Of a DNA stretch of 64,000 nucleotides, positions 37,327-45,118 are shown in pieces (the stretch's first letter is position 1; each line of letters opens with the position of its first letter). The stretch is taken from contig JALSRK010000052.1 of assembly GCA_026984795.1 (NCBI GenBank), forward strand, positions 1 to 64,000, in the 5' to 3' direction. A program made the translations under genes and the position numbers. A model generated the notes under the pieces. The model was not told where the DNA came from and did no database searches. It worked only from the letters and a program-made list of their open reading frames with translations. Source of the DNA: Solibacteraceae bacterium (GTDB lineage Bacteria; Acidobacteriota; Terriglobia; Bryobacterales; Bryobacteraceae).

Positions 37327-37902
37327 ATGTCTGTGACCGGAACGACCATCGAGCAAATCAAAGCGAACGCCAAGACGAAGATGCAGAAGGTGGTGGCGGA
37401 CCTCCAGCACGCCATGGCGGGCATCCGCACGGGCCGCGCCTCGGTGAGTCTGCTCGACGGAGTCAAAGTGGACTACTACGGCACGCCGACGCCCTTGAAC
37501 CAGTTGGCGACGCTCCACGTCCCGGAGCCTTCGATGATCACCTGCCAGCCCTGGGACGTCTCGCAGATCGGAGCGATCGAGAAGGCGATCCGCGCCTCGG
37601 ACCTGGGCCTCAATCCGAGCAACGACGGCAAGATCATCCGGATCCCGATCCCGCCGCTTACCGAGGAGCGGCGCAAGGAACTGGTCAAGCACCTGCATCA
37701 CATCCTCGAGGAACACCGGATCGCGGTGCGCAACATCCGGCGCGAGGCCAACGAGGCGATCAAGAAGCTGTTGAAGGCCAAAGAGATCAGCGAAGACGAC
37801 GACCGGCGCGCGCACGACGAGATCCAGAAGCTGACCGACGAGTTCGTCAACAAACTCGAGGAGGCGGCCGAGGTCAAGGAAAAAGAGATCCTCGAGATCT
37901 GA
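37327..37902 (+). CDS. frr: Ribosome recycling factor
   Basis: The 191-residue protein has the RRF three-helix bundle with LQHAMAGIRTGRASVSLLDG, DYYGTPTPLNQLATLHVPEP, GLNPSNDGKIIRIPIPPLTE and ERRKELVKHLHHILEEHRIA. It splits post-termination ribosomes together with EF-G. It closes the rpsB-tsf-pyrH-frr cluster and is convergent with the ABC export operon. Confidence 0.98.
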   Translation: MSVTGTTIEQIKANAKTKMQKVVADLQHAMAGIRTGRASVSLLDGVKVDYYGTPTPLNQLATLHVPEPSMITCQPWDVSQIGAIEKAIRASDLGLNPSNDGKIIRIPIPPLTEERRKELVKHLHHILEEHRIAVRNIRREANEAIKKLLKAKEISEDDDRRAHDEIQKLTDEFVNKLEEAAEVKEKEILEI

Positions 37903-37934
37903 AGAGCCGCCCGCTCCGGCCGGCCCTCGAGGCG

Positions 37935-39098
37935 TCAGTCCAGCCGCTTGTGGAAGCGCAAGGCGCTGATGGCCACGATTCCCGTCCCGAAGACGGCCAT
38001 AGCCATCATCTGCGGCCACAGCACCTCCACGCCTACGCCTTTGAGAAACAGCCCCCGGACAATCTCCATGAAATACCGGACCGGGTTCAGGTAGGTCAGG
38101 TACTGGACCCCCACCGGCATGTTGCGGATCGGAAACGCGAAGCCGCTCAGCATGAAAGCAGGCGTGAAGAAGATGAACGAGCCGAGCATGGCCTGCTGCT
38201 GGGTGTCGGAGACCGTCGAAATGAAGAGGCCGGAGCCGAGCGTCGTCATCAGGTACAGCACGGCGCAAAGGCCCAGGAGCGCGACGCTGCCCCGCAGGGG
38301 GACGCGGAAGAGAACCAGCGAGAGCGTGGTGACCAGCGTAATCTGCACGAGCCCGACCAGCGCAAAAGGCAGGGTCTTGCCGAGCATCAGTTCGATGGGC
38401 CGGATGGGCGTCACCAGCAATTGCTCCATGGTGCCGATCTCTTTCTCCCGCACTATGGCCAAGGCGGTCAGCATCAACGTGACGATGGTGATGATGTTCA
38501 CCAGGATGCCGGGGACGAAATAGTTGCGGGAGCGCAGATCCTCGTTGAACCAGACCCGGAAGCGGGCGTCGATGCCGGGTAACGGCGCCGCCCGTGGAGC
38601 GTCCAGCCCTGAGGCGGCGACGATCTTCATCTTCAAGGCCCGTTCCCGCCCAGGCAGTTGCCGGCGGGAAAAATTCGCCACCACCCGGCTGGCGTACGAG
38701 GAGACCACCCCGGCGATATTGGAATTGCTCCCGTCGATGAGAATCTGAACCGGGGCCGTATCGCCGCGCTCGATGTGGCGCTGGAAGCCGGGCAGGACGC
38801 CCACGATGGCCACCACGTCGCCGCGGTCCAGCAGGTCCTGGGCTTCGGCGGGCGTCTCCGGAGCGGCGGTGATGCGGAAGTACGTCGAGCCCTCGAATTC
38901 GGCGGCGAGAGCGCGGCTGGCCGGGGTGCGGTCCTGGTCGAGAAAGGCGATGCGGGAATCTTCGACGTCCAGGTTCACCGCGTAGCCGAAAACGATGAGC
39001 TGCACCATCGGCGGGACGAACAGGAAGATCCGCATGCGCGGCTCCCGTAGCGTCTGCCGAAACTCCTTGATGATGATCTCCCGGATGCGGCGCCACAT
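37935..39098 (-). CDS. ABC-2 type export permease
   Basis: The 387-residue protein is an ABC-2 permease of the YbhS/YbhR kind: N-terminal IKEFRQTLREPRMRIFLFVP and a first helix, a periplasmic domain of about 150 residues, then five helices including ILVNIITIVTLMLTALAIVR, EKEIGTMEQLLVTPIRPIEL and ALLGLCAVLYLMTTLGSGLF. It is the last gene of the operon, 68 bases after the other permease. With that paralog it probably forms the heterodimeric channel. Confidence 0.9.
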   Translation of the reverse strand: MWRRIREIIIKEFRQTLREPRMRIFLFVPPMVQLIVFGYAVNLDVEDSRIAFLDQDRTPASRALAAEFEGSTYFRITAAPETPAEAQDLLDRGDVVAIVGVLPGFQRHIERGDTAPVQILIDGSNSNIAGVVSSYASRVVANFSRRQLPGRERALKMKIVAASGLDAPRAAPLPGIDARFRVWFNEDLRSRNYFVPGILVNIITIVTLMLTALAIVREKEIGTMEQLLVTPIRPIELMLGKTLPFALVGLVQITLVTTLSLVLFRVPLRGSVALLGLCAVLYLMTTLGSGLFISTVSDTQQQAMLGSFIFFTPAFMLSGFAFPIRNMPVGVQYLTYLNPVRYFMEIVRGLFLKGVGVEVLWPQMMAMAVFGTGIVAISALRFHKRLD

Positions 39099-39166
39099 GG
39101 TTCACCTCTTTCCCGGCGCCGGATTCAGCGCCGCGGCTCTCCGCCGGAGTCTCACGCGCACCGGCC

Positions 39167-40300
39167 TCATGCCACTTTCTGCCTCAGTTTCCGAACGGTC
39201 AGCCCAAAGACCAGCAGGGCGTACAAGAGCAGAAACACGAACTCCCAGACCAGAATCCGCAATCCCACCCCCTTGAGGAACACCCCCTTCAAGATCACCA
39301 CGAAGTAACGCGCCGGCACGATGTGGGTCACCACCTGGATGGGCCGCGGCATCGCCTCGATGGCGAAGACGAAGCCCGAGAGTAAGAACGCCGGCAGGAA
39401 CGACGCCAGCATGCTCGCCTGGTAGGCGAGCAACTGGGAGCGGGTGGCCGCCGAGATCAGGATCCCGGTGAAGAGGGCGCCGACGAGGAAGAGCCCGGAC
39501 CCGGCCGCCAGCAGCAGTACGCTGCCGCGAAGTGGGATGTCGAAGATGAAAACCGCCGCCGCGACGATCACCACGACGTCGGCCACCCCGATGGCCGAAT
39601 AGGCGAGCATCTTGCCGAGGGCGAGCTCCGCCGGGCGCAGGGGCGTGGAGAGCACCTGTTCCATGGTGCCCATCTCCCACTCGCGGGCGATCGTCATCGA
39701 GGTGAGCAGCGAGCCGATGATCATCAAGATTACGGCGATCAGGCCGGGTACGATGTAGTTTCTCGACTTGAGTTCGCTGTTGTAGAGCACGCGCAGGCGC
39801 GCCTCCACCGGCGGGGGAACCGTCAAGCCGGTCCGGCGGTCTTGTTCCGCCGCGCGGAGCCGCAACGTCTGGGCGGTGACGACGCTCTCGACATAGCCCA
39901 GGCTGAGGCCGGCGGTGTTCGAGTCGCTGCCGTTGATCAAGAACTGGACCTCGGCCTCGCCGCCGCGCAGCAGCTTCTCGGAGTAATCGGCAGGAATCAC
40001 AATGCCGAGCAGCGCCTGCTCCCGGTCCAGGGCCTCCTGAATCGCGCCGCGGTCCTCCACGAGGCCGCGGATCTCGAAGAACCGCGAGCCCCGGAACCGC
40101 TCGATCAGATCGCGGGATTGGGGGGTCCGGTCGCCGTCGTAGACGAGGGTGGGGACACGGTCTACATCGAGCGTCAGCGCGTAGCCGAACAACAACAATT
40201 GAACAAAGGGGATCCCCAGGGCCATCACCAGGCTCCGCGGGTCCCGCAGGATGTGCCGGAACTCTTTCCGGGCCACGGCCGCCAGACGCTGCGCCTTCAC
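39167..40300 (-). CDS. ABC-2 type export permease
   Basis: The 377-residue paralog of the downstream permease has ARKEFRHILRDPRSLVMALG, FVQLLLFGYALTLDVDRVPT, a periplasmic domain, and the signature EWEMGTMEQVLSTPLRPAEL followed by several helices. Its ATG at 40300 overlaps the stop of the ATPase gene by four bases. It probably exports a drug or lipid-like compound through the partner membrane-fusion and TolC proteins. Confidence 0.9.
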   Translation of the reverse strand: MKAQRLAAVARKEFRHILRDPRSLVMALGIPFVQLLLFGYALTLDVDRVPTLVYDGDRTPQSRDLIERFRGSRFFEIRGLVEDRGAIQEALDREQALLGIVIPADYSEKLLRGGEAEVQFLINGSDSNTAGLSLGYVESVVTAQTLRLRAAEQDRRTGLTVPPPVEARLRVLYNSELKSRNYIVPGLIAVILMIIGSLLTSMTIAREWEMGTMEQVLSTPLRPAELALGKMLAYSAIGVADVVVIVAAAVFIFDIPLRGSVLLLAAGSGLFLVGALFTGILISAATRSQLLAYQASMLASFLPAFLLSGFVFAIEAMPRPIQVVTHIVPARYFVVILKGVFLKGVGLRILVWEFVFLLLYALLVFGLTVRKLRQKVA

Positions 40301-41043
40301 GGCTTCTCCTCCTGGGGGCCCTCGATCATTTCGACGAAGACCTCTTCCATCGTCGCCTTGCCGTGTTGGCGCTTCAGCTCGTCCGGCGAGCCGAGAGCGA
40401 CGATCCGGCCCTGGTGCATGAGCGCCACGCGGTGGCAGTACTCGGCCTCGGTCATGTAGTGGGTCGTGACGAAAACGGTCTGGCCGGCGGCGGCGAGTTC
40501 GTAAATGAGATCCCAGAACGAGCGCCGCGCGATCGGATCCACGCCCGAGGTCGGCTCGTCGAGGAAGAGGATCGGCGGCTCGTGCAGGATCGCGCAGGCC
40601 AGCGCCAGCCGCTGTTTCCAGCCGCCGGGCAGCAGCCGGGTCATGTCACCGCGCCGCTGCTCGAGCCCGGCCATCTGGAGAGCGAATTCCTTGCGCTGAG
40701 AGCGGACCCCGTTGGGGACGCCGTAGATGCCGCTGAAGAAGTCGATGTTCTCCTCGACGGTGAGGTCGTCATAGAGCGAGAAGCGCTGGGACATGTATCC
40801 GATGCGCCGGCGGACCTGCTCGGGCTGCGTGGCGACGTCGAGACCCCCGACCAGCGCCCGGCCGGAGGTGGGCTGCAACAGGCCGCACAGGATCCGGATG
40901 GTGGTCGACTTCCCCGCCCCGTTCGGCCCGAGGAAGCCGAAGACCTCACCGCGGCGAATGGTGCAACTGATGCCGTCCACGGCGGTGAAGTCGCCGAACC
41001 GCTTCACCAGGTTCTCGATCACGACCGCCGGCTCGCCGCTCAT
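40297..41043 (-). CDS. ABC transporter ATP-binding protein
   Basis: The 248-residue ATPase has Walker A GPNGAGKST, a Q loop (GYMSQRFSLYDDLTVEENID), an LLPGGWKQRLALACAILHEP region in the place of the LSGGQ signature, Walker B PPILFLDEPTSGVDPIARR and H-loop TTHY. It powers the two ABC-2 permeases. The signature is degenerate (LPGGWKQ), while the other ATPase has LSGGMKQ. In E. coli YbhF the two ATPase halves are fused; here they are separate genes with a 4-base overlap. Confidence 0.93.
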   Translation of the reverse strand: MSGEPAVVIENLVKRFGDFTAVDGISCTIRRGEVFGFLGPNGAGKSTTIRILCGLLQPTSGRALVGGLDVATQPEQVRRRIGYMSQRFSLYDDLTVEENIDFFSGIYGVPNGVRSQRKEFALQMAGLEQRRGDMTRLLPGGWKQRLALACAILHEPPILFLDEPTSGVDPIARRSFWDLIYELAAAGQTVFVTTHYMTEAEYCHRVALMHQGRIVALGSPDELKRQHGKATMEEVFVEMIEGPQEEKP

Positions 41044-41858
41044 CCTCGGCTCTCTCCGGAGTGCTCCACGAAGGCGATGAAGACGTCCTCGAGCGTCGGC
41101 TTCTCCGGCCGGACCGGCTCAGTGGCGCCGACCCGGCGCACCGCCAGGCCGCGTTCCCGGAACTCGCGCTTGAGGTCGTCCGGCGGGGCGCAACGCAACA
41201 GGCGGCCGCTGTGCATCAGCCCCACGCGGCCGCAACGTTCCGCCTCATCGAGGTAAGCCGTGGTGAGCAGGACCGTGATCCCTTCAGAAGCGAGCTGCTG
41301 AAGGATCACCCAGAAGTCCCGGCGCGAGACCGGATCCACGCCGGTCGTCGGCTCGTCGAGCAACAGCACCTGGGGGCGGTGCAGCAGCGTGCACATCAGC
41401 GCCAGCTTCTGCTTCATGCCGCCGGACAGGGCCCCGGCACGGCGGTTACGGAAGGGCGCCATGCGGGTCATCTCCAGCAGGCGGGGCAGGAGCCGCCGGC
41501 GCTCGGCCCGGGTGATGCCGAACAGATCCGAGTAGAACTGCATGTTCTCGTCCACGGTGAGATCCTGATACAGACCAAACCGCTGAGCCATGTAACCGAG
41601 GGAGTCTTTGACCTGGTCCGGATGGGTGCGCACGTCATAACCGGCGATCTCGGCGGCGCCCTCGTCCGCGTCCACCAGGCCGCAAAGCAGGCGAAGCGTG
41701 GTGGTCTTGCCGGCGCCGTCCGGTCCCACCAGGCCGAAGATCTCCCCGGCGGCGACTTCGATCTCCAGATGGTCCACCGCTGTGAGCGCGCCGAAGCGCT
41801 TGGTGAGGCCCGAAGCGCGAATCAACGGCGGGCGGCCGCCGGCCGGCGCCTTCGTCAT
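41040..41858 (-). CDS. ABC transporter ATP-binding protein
   Basis: The 272-residue ATPase has Walker A GPDGAGKTT, GYMAQRFGLYQDLTVDENMQ, signature LSGGMKQKL and Walker B PQVLLLDEPTTGVDPVSRR. It is paralogous to the next gene and probably forms a heterodimer with it. Start and stop both overlap the neighbouring genes by four bases. Confidence 0.93.
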   Translation of the reverse strand: MTKAPAGGRPPLIRASGLTKRFGALTAVDHLEIEVAAGEIFGLVGPDGAGKTTTLRLLCGLVDADEGAAEIAGYDVRTHPDQVKDSLGYMAQRFGLYQDLTVDENMQFYSDLFGITRAERRRLLPRLLEMTRMAPFRNRRAGALSGGMKQKLALMCTLLHRPQVLLLDEPTTGVDPVSRRDFWVILQQLASEGITVLLTTAYLDEAERCGRVGLMHSGRLLRCAPPDDLKREFRERGLAVRRVGATEPVRPEKPTLEDVFIAFVEHSGESRG

Positions 41859-43045
41859 TCCAGCTCGATCTCCCCTTCGACCGGCATGTTCAGCTTCAGC
41901 TCCTGGTTGGGATTCTCGAGGTCGACCTTGATGCGGTAGACGAGCTTCACCCGCTCCTCCTCGGTCTGGATCTGCTTCGGGGTGAACTCGGCTTCCGAAG
42001 AAATGAAAGAGACGCGGCCCCGGTAGACCTTCCCGGGGAAGGTGTCGGTCGTCACCCGCACCGGTGCGCCGATCTTCACGCGTCCCAGATCGGTCTCATT
42101 GATGTAACCGCGGACCCAGGGGTGGTCCAGGTCCCCGATCGTCAACACCGTCGTTCCGGCGGCGAGTACCTCGCCGACTTCAGCGGCCTTCGAGAGCACG
42201 ATGCCACCGACCGGGGCCGTCGCCACGGTGTCGGCGAGTTGGGTCTCGAGGAACGCCACCTGGGCTTCGGCCCGCCGGATCTCGGCCTTGCGGGCATCGA
42301 TTTCCTGGCGGCGGCGGCGCAGTTCGAGGCGCTGGGCTTGGGCCAGGCGGAGGCCGGCCCGGCCCTGCTCCACCTGGGCGCGCGCCTGCTCGATGGTCTC
42401 CTGCCGGGGACCTTCTTCGACCAGCGCCAGCCATTGCTCGGCCTCCTCGAGCTGCGCCCTGGCGGCCTCATAGCGGGCGCGGAACCGGTCATACTGCGCC
42501 CGGGAGATGTCCTCGGCCCGCATCAGCGGCTGGGCGCGCTCCCAGTCCGCCTTGGCCCGCTCGAACTCGGAACGCGCCCGCTCCAGACGCGCCCGGGCCT
42601 GGCCGATCTCCTGCTTGCGCGAGCCCGCCTCCAACTCCCTCAGCCGGGCCAGCGCCTGCTCGAGCTGGGCCTTCCGCTCGGCGATCCGGCCTTCCATCGT
42701 GGCCTTCTGGAATTCGACGGCAGTCAGTAGCTGAGCCAGGGCGGAGCGGGCCGCCGCCAAAGCCGCTTCGGCCTGTTCCTTTTGCCGCCGGATGGGCTCC
42801 TGGTCCAGCCGGGCGACCACCTGGCCGGCCTCGACACGGTCGCCTTCGTCCACGGTCCGCTCGACCAGTTTCCCCGAGACTTTGAAGGCCACCTTCACTT
42901 CGGTGAGCTCGATGTTGCCGGAAATGCGGATGCGGTCGGCGGCGTTGCCGTTGCTGCAGCCAGTGAGCCAACCGGCTCCGGCGGTGACCGCCAGCAGCCA
43001 AAAGTACGCAGCCTTCGTCATGATGCGCTCTGTCGTCGTCTTCAT
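41855..43045 (-). CDS. HlyD/YbhG-type membrane fusion lipoprotein
   Basis: The 396-residue protein has a lipoprotein signal (LLAVTAGAGWLTGC, cysteine near residue 30) and the periplasmic adaptor order. The first lipoyl half is VKVAFKVSGKLVERTVDEGD. A long coiled-coil hairpin follows (about residues 85-265, rich in ARA, EQA and RRQE), then VATAPVGGIVLSKAAEVGEV and the beta-barrel VRGYINETDLGRVKIGAPVR. It bridges the ABC permeases and the outer-membrane TolC protein. Overlaps tolC-like and ATPase genes by four bases each. Confidence 0.93.
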   Translation of the reverse strand: MKTTTERIMTKAAYFWLLAVTAGAGWLTGCSNGNAADRIRISGNIELTEVKVAFKVSGKLVERTVDEGDRVEAGQVVARLDQEPIRRQKEQAEAALAAARSALAQLLTAVEFQKATMEGRIAERKAQLEQALARLRELEAGSRKQEIGQARARLERARSEFERAKADWERAQPLMRAEDISRAQYDRFRARYEAARAQLEEAEQWLALVEEGPRQETIEQARAQVEQGRAGLRLAQAQRLELRRRRQEIDARKAEIRRAEAQVAFLETQLADTVATAPVGGIVLSKAAEVGEVLAAGTTVLTIGDLDHPWVRGYINETDLGRVKIGAPVRVTTDTFPGKVYRGRVSFISSEAEFTPKQIQTEEERVKLVYRIKVDLENPNQELKLNMPVEGEIELE

Positions 43046-44370
43046 GGAAGGAACTCCCGGATCTTGCCGATGGCCGAGCCGTAATCGAGCCGCGCCGCCT
43101 CGTACTGATAGAGGGCCGCAATGTGGTTGTCCCGGGCGCGGGCCAGACGGTTCTGGGCATCGGTGACTTCGATGCTGGTCGCCACCCCGGCCCGGTAGCG
43201 CCGCTGCGCTTGCTCAAGCTCGCGCTTCGCCAAGCTGAGTCCTTTCTCCGCCACGGAGACCTGCTGCCGCGCCCACCGTAAGGCGTCGAGCGCGAGCCGG
43301 ATCTCCATCTCGATCCTGGCCCGCAGGTCGGCGGTCTGGATGCGCGCCTGGCGCAGGTCGGCTCCGGAAGAGGCCTTCCTGGCCTCCAAGCCGCCGCCGT
43401 CGAAGACCGGCACGGTGAGGCGGAAGCCGTAGGTCTGTGTCGGGAAGGAGTCGTTGAGGGCGTTGCCCAGATTCCCGTAGTCGCCGAAGGCCGAGACCTG
43501 GGGCAAACGCTCCCACTTGGCGGCGCTGAAGGCCAGCCGGGCGCGGGCCTCCTGCTGCTGCTGCGCCTTCCAGTCGGCCCGGTGCGCCAGGGCTTCGCGG
43601 AGCGCTGTTTCGGCGTCCGCTTCGTCCACCGGATGAAACTCGAGCCGCTCAGTGAGCTCCAGTTCCGTTTCGAGCGGCAGGTCGATGGCCCGCAGCAGCT
43701 CCAGATAGGCCCGGCGGCGCTCGTTCTCGGCCAGCATCAGCACCTGGCGTTCGTTGGCCAATTGCACCTCGGCGCGCGTCACTTCGATGGCGGTGCCGGT
43801 GCCGGCGGCCTTCTGGTTCCGGGCCAGCTCGAGGAGCTCTTCGGCCAGGCGCACGTTGGTGCGGGCCGCTTCCAGACGCGCGTCGGCGCGCAACGCCGCC
43901 AGGTAGGCCTTCGAAACACTCGCCGCTACGTTGTCGCGGGCGCTCTCGCTCAGCTCCCGGGTAGCGCGCAGGCCGGCCTTGGCCGCCTGATATCTCCGGA
44001 TGGCACTCAGAGAAAAGACCGTCTGAGTGCCCCGGGCGCGGGCGTCGAAGACGTTGAACGGGCCGACCTTCGAGGGCGTCACCAGCGGCGTGCCGGGGAT
44101 GGCGAAGTCCACTCCGAAGGCCTTCAGGTTCACCACCCGGCTGTCGTACTGCAGGTAGGCGTCCACGTGGGGCAGCAGCGCGGCCCGCGCCTGGGCCTTT
44201 TCGGCTTCGGCCTTCCGCACCGCCTCCAGAGCCAGTTGCAGGCGAACCGCGCCGTCGGGCTCGAGAGCCAAATCGACGGCCTGACGCATGCTCAGGGGCA
44301 ACTTCTGAGCAGGAGCGCCCGCGGCAGTCAGCCACGCCAGAGCCAGAATTACGCCAGCCGGCCGGTTCAT
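43042..44370 (-). CDS. TolC-family outer membrane efflux protein
   Basis: The 442-residue protein has a signal peptide (GVILALAWLTAAGAPA) and the two OEP repeats, each with long helices and a strand pair (RAALLPHVDAYLQYDSRVVN; QVSAFGDYGNLGNALNDSFP), ending with AGVATSIEVTDAQNRLARAR. It forms the outer-membrane exit duct. E. coli ybhGFSR lacks an operon-encoded TolC, so its presence here makes the export path self-contained. Confidence 0.92.
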   Translation of the reverse strand: MNRPAGVILALAWLTAAGAPAQKLPLSMRQAVDLALEPDGAVRLQLALEAVRKAEAEKAQARAALLPHVDAYLQYDSRVVNLKAFGVDFAIPGTPLVTPSKVGPFNVFDARARGTQTVFSLSAIRRYQAAKAGLRATRELSESARDNVAASVSKAYLAALRADARLEAARTNVRLAEELLELARNQKAAGTGTAIEVTRAEVQLANERQVLMLAENERRRAYLELLRAIDLPLETELELTERLEFHPVDEADAETALREALAHRADWKAQQQQEARARLAFSAAKWERLPQVSAFGDYGNLGNALNDSFPTQTYGFRLTVPVFDGGGLEARKASSGADLRQARIQTADLRARIEMEIRLALDALRWARQQVSVAEKGLSLAKRELEQAQRRYRAGVATSIEVTDAQNRLARARDNHIAALYQYEAARLDYGSAIGKIREFLP

Positions 44371-45044
44371 GGCGCCGCCTCCCTTGCCGCCTTCGCCCGC
44401 AGGCCCGCAACAAGAAAATCGAGCAGCCGCCGCCGCATCTGGTCCGGCGCCGCCGCAGGGACGCGCCCGCCGCTCAATTGCGGACCGAACTCTCCCATCC
44501 TCAACGCCGCGGCCAGCGTCCCGACCATCAGCATCATGCGCCAGAAGACTTCGGCCCCGGCCAATCGCGGCAGGGAGCGGCGGAACGCCGCCAGGAAGCG
44601 GTCACGAACCGACTGGAACTGCTCCGGAGCGATGCGGGTGAAGAAGTAATCCGGCTCGGCCAACAGCCGGCCCATCAGGCGGGTGAAAGCGCGTCCGCGG
44701 TCCGGATCCGCCGCCCGTTCGAACACGGGGTCGACGAAGGCCGCCACCAGGCGGCGCAGGGGAGCGGGACGGCTGCGGTAGCGGCGCTCCAGCTCGTCCA
44801 GCCGGGCGAGGCGCTGCTCGTTGATCGGGCCGGCGTAGCGGCCGACGACGGCATTGACCAGGGCGTCTTTGGAGCCGAAGTGATAGTGGACGGCGGCGAG
44901 GTTGACGTCCGCCTCGGCGATGATCGCCCGGAGGGAAGCGCCGGCGACGCCGCGCTCGGCGAAGAGGCGTTCGGCGGCGTCGAGGATACGCTCGCGGGTG
45001 CGGGCGCCGTCGCGACGGGAAGCGGATCCAGAGAATGCATTCAT
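44367..45044 (-). CDS. TetR-family regulator of the export operon (CecR/YbiH-like)
   Basis: The 225-residue protein has an N-terminal TetR helix-turn-helix (RILDAAERLFAERGVAGASL, EADVNLAAVHYHFGSKDALV) and a helical ligand domain (RRLVAAFVDPVFERAADPDR, EVFWRMMLMVGTLAAALRMG) like the YbiH group. It heads the operon, as ybiH does in E. coli. A 10-bp-arm palindrome (45042-45068) covers the -10 element and its own start codon, so it probably represses itself and the whole operon until a ligand binds. Confidence 0.92.
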   Translation of the reverse strand: MNAFSGSASRRDGARTRERILDAAERLFAERGVAGASLRAIIAEADVNLAAVHYHFGSKDALVNAVVGRYAGPINEQRLARLDELERRYRSRPAPLRRLVAAFVDPVFERAADPDRGRAFTRLMGRLLAEPDYFFTRIAPEQFQSVRDRFLAAFRRSLPRLAGAEVFWRMMLMVGTLAAALRMGEFGPQLSGGRVPAAAPDQMRRRLLDFLVAGLRAKAAREAAP

Positions 45045-45068
45045 TCGTATGTTTCAATCATACGAATG
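45042..45068. promoter_or_regulatory. Predicted TetR operator
   Basis: CATTCGTATG and CATACGAATG are perfect inverted repeats of 10 bases around a 7-base centre (TTTCAAT). The site includes the tetR start codon (45042-45044) and the -10 element of its promoter. Confidence 0.8.
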
Positions 45069-45085
45069 TTTAACTCAGCCGTCAA
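45057..45085 (-). promoter_or_regulatory. Promoter of the tetR-export operon
   Basis: TTGACG (45085-45080), 17 bases, TATGAT (45062-45057) on the minus strand. The start would fall at about 45050, leaving a leader of roughly six bases, inside the operator. Confidence 0.75.
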
Positions 45086-45106
45086 GCAGCCGTCCGCCGA
45101 AGCCGG

Positions 45107-45112
45107 TAGAAT
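45107..45112 (+). promoter_or_regulatory. -10 element for a likely leaderless mRNA (DUF5107-TPR gene)
   Basis: TAGAAT ends six bases before the GTG at 45119, with no Shine-Dalgarno sequence. Confidence 0.55.
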
Positions 45113-45118
45113 GCTTCC

